Shown here: positions 6,280 through 13,401 of the stretch, piece by piece
Numbering within the stretch: position 1 is the first letter of the stretch
How the letters are laid out: each line of letters starts with the position of its first letter
Source of the DNA: an uncultured Bacilli bacterium
GTDB lineage: Bacteria; Bacillota_I; Bacilli_A; RF39; UBA660
Direction of reading: 5' to 3'
Assembly (NCBI GenBank): GCA_947626425.1
Contig: CANQRX010000019.1
Location: forward strand, 1 to 17,342
DNA length: 17,342 bases
Position numbers and translations under genes: made by a program
Notes under the pieces: generated by a model
Databases searched by the model: none
What the model saw: only the letters and a program-made list of their open reading frames with translations
Told to the model about the DNA's origin: nothing

Positions 6280-8388
6280 ATGACCGTAAAAGAATACGCA
6301 TTAAGTGTTTCTTTATCAGTAGCAGAAGTATTAAAAAAATGTGAAAGTTTAGGAATTGAGGCTAAAAATGCTGACTCGATTTTGTCTGATGATGATGTTA
6401 TCAACTTAGATTTTGCTACCAATTTAATTAGTACGGATAGTGAATCAACGTATGAAGAGGAAGATAGTATAGATGAGGTTGTGGAAGACTTAGTAGCAAG
6501 AACCAATGTTCATACTATGAATCCGGAAACGAAAAAACAAAAATTGAAAAAACGAAGCGAAATTGATTTAAACAAAGTTGAATATCGAAATAAACGCAAA
6601 GAAATGTATAAGCATAAAGAAAAGTTAAAAACGAATGATGCTTTAGAAGATGTCGTTATTTTTAAAGAAAATATGACTGTCAATGATTTAGCTTTGGCTT
6701 TAAATGTTAATAGTACCCAGATTATTAAAAAGTTAATGAGTTTAGGAATTATGGCCAATTTAAATCAAACTATAACTTTTGAAAATGCGGAAATAATTGC
6801 TCTTGATTATGAAAAAACTTTAAAAAAAGAAGAAACGCAAGATATTGCCAATTTTGAAGAGTTTGAAGTTTTAGATAAGGAAACCGATTTACAATTACGT
6901 CCACCGGTGGTTACAATTATGGGTCATGTTGACCATGGTAAAACAACCCTTTTAGATTATATTCGCCATAGTAAAGTTGTCGATAGCGAGTTTGGGGGAA
7001 TAACTCAACATATTGGTGCTTATCAAATTGAACATAATAATCAAAAAATAACTTTTATTGATACGCCAGGACATGCAGCTTTTACCCAAATGCGGGCAAG
7101 AGGAGCATCTATAACGGATATTGTTATTATCATCGTGGCCGCGGATGATGGGGTAATGCCTCAAACAAAGGAAGCTATTGATCATGCCAAAAGTGCTAAT
7201 GTACCAATAATCGTGGCTATTAATAAAATTGATAAACCAAACATTAACATTGAACGAGTTATGGAAGAAATGGCCAATGCGGGTATTCAACCGGAAGAAT
7301 GGGGAGGCGATGTGCCTTTTGTTAAGATTTCGGCTCATACCGGAGAAGGTGTTGATTTACTTTTAGAAACGATTGAAATAATTAGTGAGGTTAATGAATA
7401 TAAAGCTAATCCTAATCGTTATGCTCTAGGAACGGTTATTGAAAGCAAAATGGACAAAAATATTGGGGGAGTTGCCTCATTATTAATTCAAAATGGAACC
7501 CTTCGGTTAGGTGATCCGATTGTCGTGGGTTCAGCGTTTGGAAAAGTTCGGACGATGAAAAATGATTTAGGAGTTTCAATTGTCAGTGCTGGTCCTTCTA
7601 CGCCTGTTGAAATAACCGGAATTAGTCAAACTCCAAGTGCTGGGGATAAATTTATGGCCTTTGAAACTGAAAGTGAAGCAAAAACCATAGCTAGTAAACG
7701 GGCAGATTTATTAAAAGCTAACAAAGCTCAAAAAGAAGTATTATCTTTAGATGATTTATTTGCCAAAATTAATGCTGGTCAAAAAGAAATTAACGTTGTT
7801 TTAAAAAGTGATGTTAAAGGTAGCGAAGAAGCTTTAAAAAGTGCTTTAGAAAAAATTGATGTCCAAGGTGTTAAAGTTAAGGTCATCCGCAGTGGCATTG
7901 GAACAATTACGGAAAGTGATGTTGTTTTAGCAAATGCTTCGAATGCGATTGTGATTGGTTTTAACGTTATTCCATCTAATAATACTAAAGAAATTGCGAA
8001 AGAGTACAATGTTGATATACGCCTTTATACAATAATATATAAAGCGATTGAAGAAATGGAATTAGCAATGAAAGGAATGCTAGATCCTGAATTTGAAGAA
8101 AAAATAATTGGAACGGCCGAAATTAGAAAAATCTTTACTTTTTCGAAAGTTGGAAAAATTGCCGGAGTATATGTAACGGATGGCTTAGTAAAAAGTGGAA
8201 GTCAAGTTCGGATTATTCGTGATGGCATAGTTATTTATGATGGAATAGTTGCTTCAGTGCAACGAGAAAAAGATTCGGTTAAAGAAGTTAAAAAAGGTTT
8301 TGAATGTGGGGTAACATTCGAAAACTATAGTGATATTAAAGAAGGAGATACCATTGAAATTTACGAAATGGTGGAAATTAAAAGATGA
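6280..8388 (+). CDS. infB: Translation initiation factor IF-2
   Basis: IF-2 is the GTPase that brings fMet-tRNA to the 30S subunit and promotes subunit joining. An IF2_N-type helical module starts the protein (MTVKEYALSVSLSVAEVLKK), a basic linker rich in Lys follows, and a second IF2_N module lies near 130-175 (MTVNDLALALNVNSTQIIKK). The G domain has GHVDHGKT at 215-222, DTPGH at 261-265 and NKID at 315-318. Domains II to IV follow and end with the conserved GFECGVTFENYSDIKEGDTIE. At 702 residues it is close to the compact Bacillus form (716). GAAAGGA lies nine bases before ATG 6280. The TGA stop overlaps the rbfA start as ATGA. Confidence 0.98.
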   Translation: MTVKEYALSVSLSVAEVLKKCESLGIEAKNADSILSDDDVINLDFATNLISTDSESTYEEEDSIDEVVEDLVARTNVHTMNPETKKQKLKKRSEIDLNKVEYRNKRKEMYKHKEKLKTNDALEDVVIFKENMTVNDLALALNVNSTQIIKKLMSLGIMANLNQTITFENAEIIALDYEKTLKKEETQDIANFEEFEVLDKETDLQLRPPVVTIMGHVDHGKTTLLDYIRHSKVVDSEFGGITQHIGAYQIEHNNQKITFIDTPGHAAFTQMRARGASITDIVIIIVAADDGVMPQTKEAIDHAKSANVPIIVAINKIDKPNINIERVMEEMANAGIQPEEWGGDVPFVKISAHTGEGVDLLLETIEIISEVNEYKANPNRYALGTVIESKMDKNIGGVASLLIQNGTLRLGDPIVVGSAFGKVRTMKNDLGVSIVSAGPSTPVEITGISQTPSAGDKFMAFETESEAKTIASKRADLLKANKAQKEVLSLDDLFAKINAGQKEINVVLKSDVKGSEEALKSALEKIDVQGVKVKVIRSGIGTITESDVVLANASNAIVIGFNVIPSNNTKEIAKEYNVDIRLYTIIYKAIEEMELAMKGMLDPEFEEKIIGTAEIRKIFTFSKVGKIAGVYVTDGLVKSGSQVRIIRDGIVIYDGIVASVQREKDSVKEVKKGFECGVTFENYSDIKEGDTIEIYEMVEIKR

Positions 8389-8738
8389 ACAATATAAAAA
8401 TAAAAAGAATAAATAATGAATTAGTAAAAGTTATTTCGCAAACAATTGCTGATGAATCAACCGATAAAATACTTCATACCGTGACTATTACGGGTGCAGA
8501 TACATCCGCTGATTTATCGTTTGCTAAAATTTATTTTACGTCTTTAACCGATAAAGAACCAAAAGAATTAGAAAAAGAAATGAATGAAGCTAGTGATTTC
8601 TTTCGGAAGTTTGTGGCTCAGGAATTAGATTTAAGACAAACGCCGAAATTAAAATTCGTTTATGATAATTCCATTGCCTATGCAACAAACATAGAAAAGA
8701 AAATTAATCAAATCCATCAAAAGGAAGAAGAAAAATAA
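8385..8738 (+). CDS. rbfA: Ribosome-binding factor A
   Basis: RbfA binds the 30S subunit near the 5' end of 16S rRNA and is needed for late maturation and cold growth. The 117 residues form the single KH-type domain: an N-terminal helix (INNELVKVISQTIADE), VTITGADTSADLSFAKIYFT, a long helix with FFRKFVAQELDLRQTPKLKFVYDNSI and the C-terminal helix. The start overlaps the infB stop by four bases (ATGA), so translation is coupled. The small ylxP gene found between infB and rbfA in Bacillus is missing. Overlapping the stop codon is a terminator that closes the operon. Confidence 0.95.
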   Translation: MNNIKIKRINNELVKVISQTIADESTDKILHTVTITGADTSADLSFAKIYFTSLTDKEPKELEKEMNEASDFFRKFVAQELDLRQTPKLKFVYDNSIAYATNIEKKINQIHQKEEEK

Positions 8739-8770
8739 AATTAAATTTTTGAAGTTTTTCTTCTTTTTTT
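8725..8770 (+). terminator. Terminator after rbfA
   Basis: AAGAAGAAAAA (8725-8735) pairs with TTTTTCTTCTT (8755-8765) across a 19-base, partly self-pairing loop, and T continues to 8770. The left arm lies in the last codons of rbfA. The stem is AT-rich with two G-C pairs, so strength is moderate. Confidence 0.6.
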
Positions 8771-8816
8771 GCTATTTAACCATAGAAAGAAATAAGCTTT
8801 TAATTTATTTTATTTA

Positions 8817-8825
8817 TGGTACAAT
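8817..8825 (+). promoter_or_regulatory. Extended -10 promoter of the ATPase/nuclease gene
   Basis: TGG followed by TACAAT (8820-8825) is an extended -10; only a weak T-rich -35 is seen around 8797-8803. The Shine-Dalgarno AGGAGAG begins 13 bases after the -10 starts. Confidence 0.45.
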
Positions 8826-8844
8826 TGAAACGAGGAGAGTGCTT

Positions 8845-10509
8845 ATGAAAAAAATACCGTATGGAAAAAATAATTTTAAAGAATTAATTGAAAAAGATTG
8901 TTATTATGTTGATAAAACTATGTATTTAGAGAAACTAGAAAATAATGATGATACATTAATTTATTTACGTCCAGGAAGATTTGGTAAAAGTTTATTTACG
9001 AGTATGATGTATTATTATTATGATTTAAATAGTAAGGATTTATTTGAAAGTTTGTTTAAAGAAACCTATGTTTATAGTAACCCTACGCCTAATAAAAATA
9101 ATTATTATGTCTTAAAGTTTGATTTTTCGGGACTAACAACTGGTGATAAAAATAAAAAGGATTTAGAAAGTGAATTTAAAGATTGTGTTATTACAGGAAT
9201 TAATAATCTTCTTGATTATTATGATTTAGAATATAACATAGATGAAAGCAAAACTGTTTCTTCAATAATTAAATATTTTTTAAGTTATTTTAAGGGCTTA
9301 AAATTAGACCATAAATTATATATTTTAGTCGATGAATATGATAATTTTACAAATGCGATATTAGAAGGTGATACTGAACGTTTTAAAAGTGCTGTTGGTA
9401 ATGGTGGATATGTTAAAGCTTTTTATGCTGTATTAAAAGAATATATTGGTTTAGGAGTAATTGACCGCTTCTTTGCTACAGGGATCTGTCCTATAACTTT
9501 AGATAGTATGACAACAGGATTCAATATTGCCACAGATTTATCAACCGATTATAATATGCATAATATGATTGGTCTAACGCATGATGAGATTAAATGTTTA
9601 ATCAAAGAGGTTGTTTTAGAAAAAGACCAAGAAAAAGTATACAAAATTATGCTGGAAAACTATGATGGCTATTTGTTTAATAAAAAAATTAAAGATCGTG
9701 TTTTTAATGCCACCTTGGTTATGTATTTTTTAGATTATTATGAAACATATCAGGAAATGCCTGAAAAATTATATGATTCTAATATAGTTGTAAATTATGG
9801 GAAAATTGATAATATTTTAAAAATTAAAAATAATAATATATATCTAGAAATAATTGAAAAAATCTTAAAAACTGATGAAATAAGTGGAAGTTTGGTTGAT
9901 AAATTTAATTTATTAGAAAATATAACGGCAAATGTTTTAGTAAGTTTATTATATTATTTTGGTTATTTAACAATTAAAGAAGCGGGAGTATATTTAAAAT
10001 TTACAATACCTAACCAAATAATGAAAGAAACATATGCTAATTATTTTTTAAATTTATTGGAACAAGAAAAATTAAAATTAAATGATACACAAATAATGGC
10101 AAGTGTTGAAGAAATAACAAATGAAGGAACGATTAATAATATAACTAACTATGTAAGTGAAATATTAACAGAACTTGGTAGTCGAAGCTTTATGAAGTTT
10201 GATGAAAAATATATTCAATTACTATATTATGCTTTAATAAAGCATCCTGTTTTAAAAGTTAAAATTGAGTATCCGGTTGGAATGGGTTATGTTGATTTAA
10301 TGATATTTAGTAATGATGAAATGGCCAAATACAATATAATGATTGAATTTAAATATATAAAGAAAAATGAATTTAATGAGAATTTATTAAAAGAAAAAAT
10401 TGAAGAAGGAACTGAACAATTAAAAAATTATAAGTTAGAAATGAGTAATTTAAAAAAATATTTAGTTGTTTTTGTTGGAAATGAAAATAAGTATTTGGGG
10501 GAAATATAA
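8845..10509 (+). CDS. AAA-ATPase-like protein with C-terminal PD-(D/E)XK nuclease-like domain
   Basis: This 554-residue protein belongs to the AAA_ASR plus DUF1703-type family, common and multicopy in gut bacteria and of unknown function. The N-terminal signature is present: IPYGKNNFKELIEKDCYYVDKT pieces, then a P-loop RPGRFGKS at residues 42-49 (members usually read RPRRFGKS) and a Walker-B-like LVDEYDN at 161-167. The C-terminal nuclease-like core has GYVDLMI with Asp484, IEFKY with Glu501 and Lys503, and EEGTEQLKNYK after it, so the D..ExK triad is complete. An open frame extends back to 8749, but ATG 8845 has AGGAGAG (8833-8839) and lies downstream of the promoter. It sits between rbfA and truB, which are normally neighbours, has its own promoter and is richer in Asn, Tyr, Ile and Lys than its neighbours, all of which suggest acquisition. 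Defence, anti-element or selfish roles are speculation. Confidence 0.87.
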   Translation: MKKIPYGKNNFKELIEKDCYYVDKTMYLEKLENNDDTLIYLRPGRFGKSLFTSMMYYYYDLNSKDLFESLFKETYVYSNPTPNKNNYYVLKFDFSGLTTGDKNKKDLESEFKDCVITGINNLLDYYDLEYNIDESKTVSSIIKYFLSYFKGLKLDHKLYILVDEYDNFTNAILEGDTERFKSAVGNGGYVKAFYAVLKEYIGLGVIDRFFATGICPITLDSMTTGFNIATDLSTDYNMHNMIGLTHDEIKCLIKEVVLEKDQEKVYKIMLENYDGYLFNKKIKDRVFNATLVMYFLDYYETYQEMPEKLYDSNIVVNYGKIDNILKIKNNNIYLEIIEKILKTDEISGSLVDKFNLLENITANVLVSLLYYFGYLTIKEAGVYLKFTIPNQIMKETYANYFLNLLEQEKLKLNDTQIMASVEEITNEGTINNITNYVSEILTELGSRSFMKFDEKYIQLLYYALIKHPVLKVKIEYPVGMGYVDLMIFSNDEMAKYNIMIEFKYIKKNEFNENLLKEKIEEGTEQLKNYKLEMSNLKKYLVVFVGNENKYLGEI

Positions 10510-10545
10510 AAAAGTGTTTTCCTTTTTTCTTTAAAGGAGGTTTTT

Positions 10546-11379
10546 ATGAACGGAGTTTTAATTATTAATAAACCAGCTAATATGACAAGCAGAGATGTTG
10601 TTAATCATATATGTAAGGTTTTTCATACCAAAAAAGTTGGACATACTGGGACTTTAGATCCTTTAGCAACGGGTGTTTTAATTGTTTGTATTGGTAAATA
10701 TACTAAACTGGTTGATTTATTAACTAGTTATGATAAGGAATATCTTGCAACGATGAAACTAGGAATTGAAACTGATACTTATGATATAACTGGTCAAGTT
10801 TTAAAAAAGGAAAATGTTAATATTTCGCCTTTAAAAATTAAAGAAGTTTTTGCCAATTTTCCGAAAACTTATGAACAAGAAGTTCCCAAGTTTTCAGCGG
10901 TTAAAATAGGTGGTAAAAAACTTTACGAATACGCAAGAGAAAAACAAGAAGTAATTTTACCGAAAAGGAAAGTTAATATTTATGATTTACAAATTAAATC
11001 TGTTAAAGGGGATTTAGTAACTTTTACAACTAAAGTAAGTAAGGGAACTTATATTCGCAGTTTAGTAATGGATTTGGCCCAAGGTTTAGGTACAGTTGCT
11101 ACGATGAGCAAATTATGCCGAATTAAACAAGGTTCGTTTAGTATTAAACAGGCAATTTCTTTAAATGAGATAACAATCGATACCGAACTTTTAACTTTAA
11201 AAGATTTATTTTCTTATCCTTGTTTAGAAATTACTGATAATCAATATAAACAAGTTTTAAATGGCAATATTTTAAAATTAAATAGGGAAGAACAAAATGT
11301 TTTTTTAACGTATCAAAACGAAATAATTGCTATTTATACCAAAAAAGAAAATGGCTATTATAAAGTTTTTGCAATTTAA
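10546..11379 (+). CDS. truB: tRNA pseudouridine-55 synthase TruB
   Basis: TruB converts U55 of the T-loop of tRNAs to pseudouridine and also helps tRNA fold. Seen are NGVLIINKPANMTSRDVV at the start, the catalytic motif HTGTLDPLATGVLIV with Asp38, YDKEYLATMKLG, QEVPKFSAVKIGGKKLYEYAR and SKGTYIRSLVMDLAQGLG. At 277 residues it has the catalytic domain and a short C-terminal PUA-like region. ATG 10546 follows AAAGGAGG (10533-10540). In Bacillus it follows rbfA directly; here the ATPase/nuclease gene intervenes, and no clear promoter is visible between that gene and truB, so truB may be transcribed from the upstream promoter. The usual next genes ribF and rpsO do not follow. Confidence 0.96.
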   Translation: MNGVLIINKPANMTSRDVVNHICKVFHTKKVGHTGTLDPLATGVLIVCIGKYTKLVDLLTSYDKEYLATMKLGIETDTYDITGQVLKKENVNISPLKIKEVFANFPKTYEQEVPKFSAVKIGGKKLYEYAREKQEVILPKRKVNIYDLQIKSVKGDLVTFTTKVSKGTYIRSLVMDLAQGLGTVATMSKLCRIKQGSFSIKQAISLNEITIDTELLTLKDLFSYPCLEITDNQYKQVLNGNILKLNREEQNVFLTYQNEIIAIYTKKENGYYKVFAI

Positions 11380-11398
11380 AGATTTTAAAAACTAATTT

Positions 11399-11418
11399 TT
11401 GACAAGGTTTAATGTCAA
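11399..11418. promoter_or_regulatory. Perfect inverted repeat upstream of parE
   Basis: TTGACA (11399-11404) and TGTCAA (11413-11418) are exact reverse complements separated by eight bases. It may be the stem of a truB terminator (T-rich sequence follows from 11420), an operator, or a consensus -35 box whose symmetry is incidental. Confidence 0.5.
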
Positions 11419-11424
11419 CTATTT

Positions 11425-11453
11425 TTGCATTTTTTTTAATTTATTGTTATACT
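11425..11453 (+). promoter_or_regulatory. Promoter of parE-parC
   Basis: TTGCAT (11425-11430), a 17-base spacer ending in TGT, and TATACT (11448-11453) form an extended -10 promoter. The Shine-Dalgarno AGGTGAG (11460-11466) follows at once, so the leader would be very short. Confidence 0.55.
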
Positions 11454-11470
11454 TAGCAAAGGTGAGCTAT

Positions 11471-13381
11471 ATGACTAAAAACAATACATATGATGAACAT
11501 TCAATTAAAATTTTAGAAGGACTAGAAGCGGTTCGGAAACGTCCGGGAATGTATATCGGTTCAACTGACAAAAGAGGTATGCATCATTTAGTTTGGGAAA
11601 TTGTTGATAATTCAATTGATGAAATTATTAATGGTTTTGGTAATTATATTAAAATTTTACTTCATAAAGATGGTTCAATTACTATTGCTGATAATGGCCG
11701 AGGAGTACCAATTGGTATGCATGAAAGTGGTAAAAGTACACCTGAGGTAATTTATACGGTTTTGCATGCCGGTGGTAAGTTTGAAAATGCGGGCTACAAA
11801 GTTTCAGGCGGTTTGCATGGTGTTGGTGGTTCGGTAGTTAATGCCCTATCTGATTGGATGGATGTAACTATTTACCGAGAAGGAAAAATAAGCCAAATTA
11901 AATTTCATAATGGTGGTGAAGTATTAAGTCCCTTAAAAACAGTTGGTGAATCGAAAAAAACTGGAACGATTGTAACTTTTTTACCTAGTAAAGATATTTT
12001 TAAAAATTGTAATTTTTCTTTTACAACTATCAGTGAAAGAATGCAAGAAAGTGCCTTTTTATTATCCAATGTGACCATTGAAGTCATTGATGAAGAAGAC
12101 AATTTAGCAGTTAAATATCATTATGAAGATGGAGTTGTTTCTTTTGTTCAATATATAAATGAAAATAAAAATCCATTACATAATGTTATTCATTTTGCAA
12201 GCAAAAAAAATGAAATTGAAGTGGAAATTGCAATGCAATATACCGATTCTTATAATGAGCAAATTTTATCTTTTGTAAATAATGTTAAAACAGGAGATGG
12301 TGGCTCTCATGAAGTTGGTTTTAAAACCGGTTTAACTAAAGCTTTTAATGATTATGCAAAGGCTAACAATGTTTTAAAAGGCAAAGACACAAACTTAGGT
12401 GGTGACGATGTAAGAGAAGGTTTAACTACAATAATTTCCGTTAAAATTCCCGAACATTTGTTACAGTTTGAAGGCCAAACAAAAGGTAAACTTGGAACTC
12501 CGGAAGCCAGAAATGCTGTGGAAAGTGTAACTTATGAAAATTTAAAATTTTTCTTAGAAGAAAATAAAGAAATTGCTTTAAATATTGTTGAAAAAGCCCA
12601 AAAAAGTAAAATGGCGAGAGAAGCTGCTAGAAAAGCTCGGGAACAAGTTCGCCAAGGAAAAGGTAAAAATAATAAAGAACGAGTTTTAAGTGAAAAATTA
12701 GCGAAAGCGACTGGTAAAAATTATGCTTTAAACGAACTTTTTTTAGTCGAAGGTGATAGTGCGGGTGGTTCTGCTAAATCATATCGAAATCGGGAAACGC
12801 AAGCTATTTTACCTTTACGAGGTAAAGTTTTAAACTGTGAAAAAGCATCAACTCATGATATTGAAGCTAATGCGGAATTAAAACAAATTGAATACGCGAT
12901 TGGAGCTGGATTAGGAGCTGATTTTGACTTTGCGGAAAGCAATTATGGAAAAGTTATAATTATGACCGATGCCGATGTGGATGGTTCTCATATTCAAATT
13001 TTATTAATAACCTTTTTCTATCGGTTTATGCGCCCTTTAATTGAACAGGGTATGCTTTATATTGCAACTCCGCCTTTGTATTCGATTGAAACATCGAAAG
13101 GTAAAGAATATATTGCCGATGATGATGAATTAAATGAAAGAAAAAAGACTTTAAAAGGTCAATTTAAAGTTCAACGTTTTAAAGGTTTAGGGGAAATGGA
13201 TGCCGAAGAACTTTATACAACAACGATGGACCCAGCCAATCGAAGACTTTTAAGAGTTAATCTTTCCGATGCTGCTTTGGCTGAAAAAAGAATTCATACT
13301 TTAATGGGTGATGAAGTAACTCCTCGTAAAGAATGGATAAATGAAAATGTTGATTTTACTTTAGAAGATGATTTTCGTTAA
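11471..13381 (+). CDS. parE: DNA topoisomerase IV subunit B
   Basis: ParE is the ATPase subunit of topoisomerase IV, which unlinks daughter chromosomes. The 636 residues contain the GHKL ATPase (EIVDNSIDE, DNGRGVPIGMHESGKSTPEV, GGLHGVGGSVVNAL), the transducer domain (QFEGQTKGKLGTPEAR) and the TOPRIM domain with EGDSAGGSA at 427-435 and the metal-binding DADVDGSHI. It is called ParE rather than GyrB from MHESGKSTPEV, NNVKTGDGGSHE and the end MGDEVTPRKEWINENV, which match Gram-positive ParE, and from the adjacent parC. ATG 11471 is preferred over the longer frame from 11399 because AGGTGAG lies directly before it and the extension covers the promoter. Confidence 0.95.
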   Translation: MTKNNTYDEHSIKILEGLEAVRKRPGMYIGSTDKRGMHHLVWEIVDNSIDEIINGFGNYIKILLHKDGSITIADNGRGVPIGMHESGKSTPEVIYTVLHAGGKFENAGYKVSGGLHGVGGSVVNALSDWMDVTIYREGKISQIKFHNGGEVLSPLKTVGESKKTGTIVTFLPSKDIFKNCNFSFTTISERMQESAFLLSNVTIEVIDEEDNLAVKYHYEDGVVSFVQYINENKNPLHNVIHFASKKNEIEVEIAMQYTDSYNEQILSFVNNVKTGDGGSHEVGFKTGLTKAFNDYAKANNVLKGKDTNLGGDDVREGLTTIISVKIPEHLLQFEGQTKGKLGTPEARNAVESVTYENLKFFLEENKEIALNIVEKAQKSKMAREAARKAREQVRQGKGKNNKERVLSEKLAKATGKNYALNELFLVEGDSAGGSAKSYRNRETQAILPLRGKVLNCEKASTHDIEANAELKQIEYAIGAGLGADFDFAESNYGKVIIMTDADVDGSHIQILLITFFYRFMRPLIEQGMLYIATPPLYSIETSKGKEYIADDDELNERKKTLKGQFKVQRFKGLGEMDAEELYTTTMDPANRRLLRVNLSDAALAEKRIHTLMGDEVTPRKEWINENVDFTLEDDFR

Positions 13382-13401
13382 ATAAAAGGACGTGATATTA
13401 T

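Noticed and set aside
8386..8388. Alternative genetic code with TGA as tryptophan
   Set aside because: Tryptophans are encoded by TGG, no conserved tryptophan site uses TGA, and the infB TGA fits an ATGA overlap with rbfA; reading it through would add only two codons.
8749..8844. N-terminal extension of the ATPase/nuclease gene
   Set aside because: It crosses the rbfA terminator and the promoter and has no conserved sequence; the Shine-Dalgarno supports ATG 8845.
10508..10528. AAAAAAG/CTTTTTT hairpin after the ATPase gene as a terminator
   Set aside because: The stem has only one G-C pair and is too weak to call in DNA this AT-rich.
11399..11470. N-terminal extension of ParE
   Set aside because: It covers the promoter and starts at a non-ATG codon; the protein aligns with ParE from ATG 11471.
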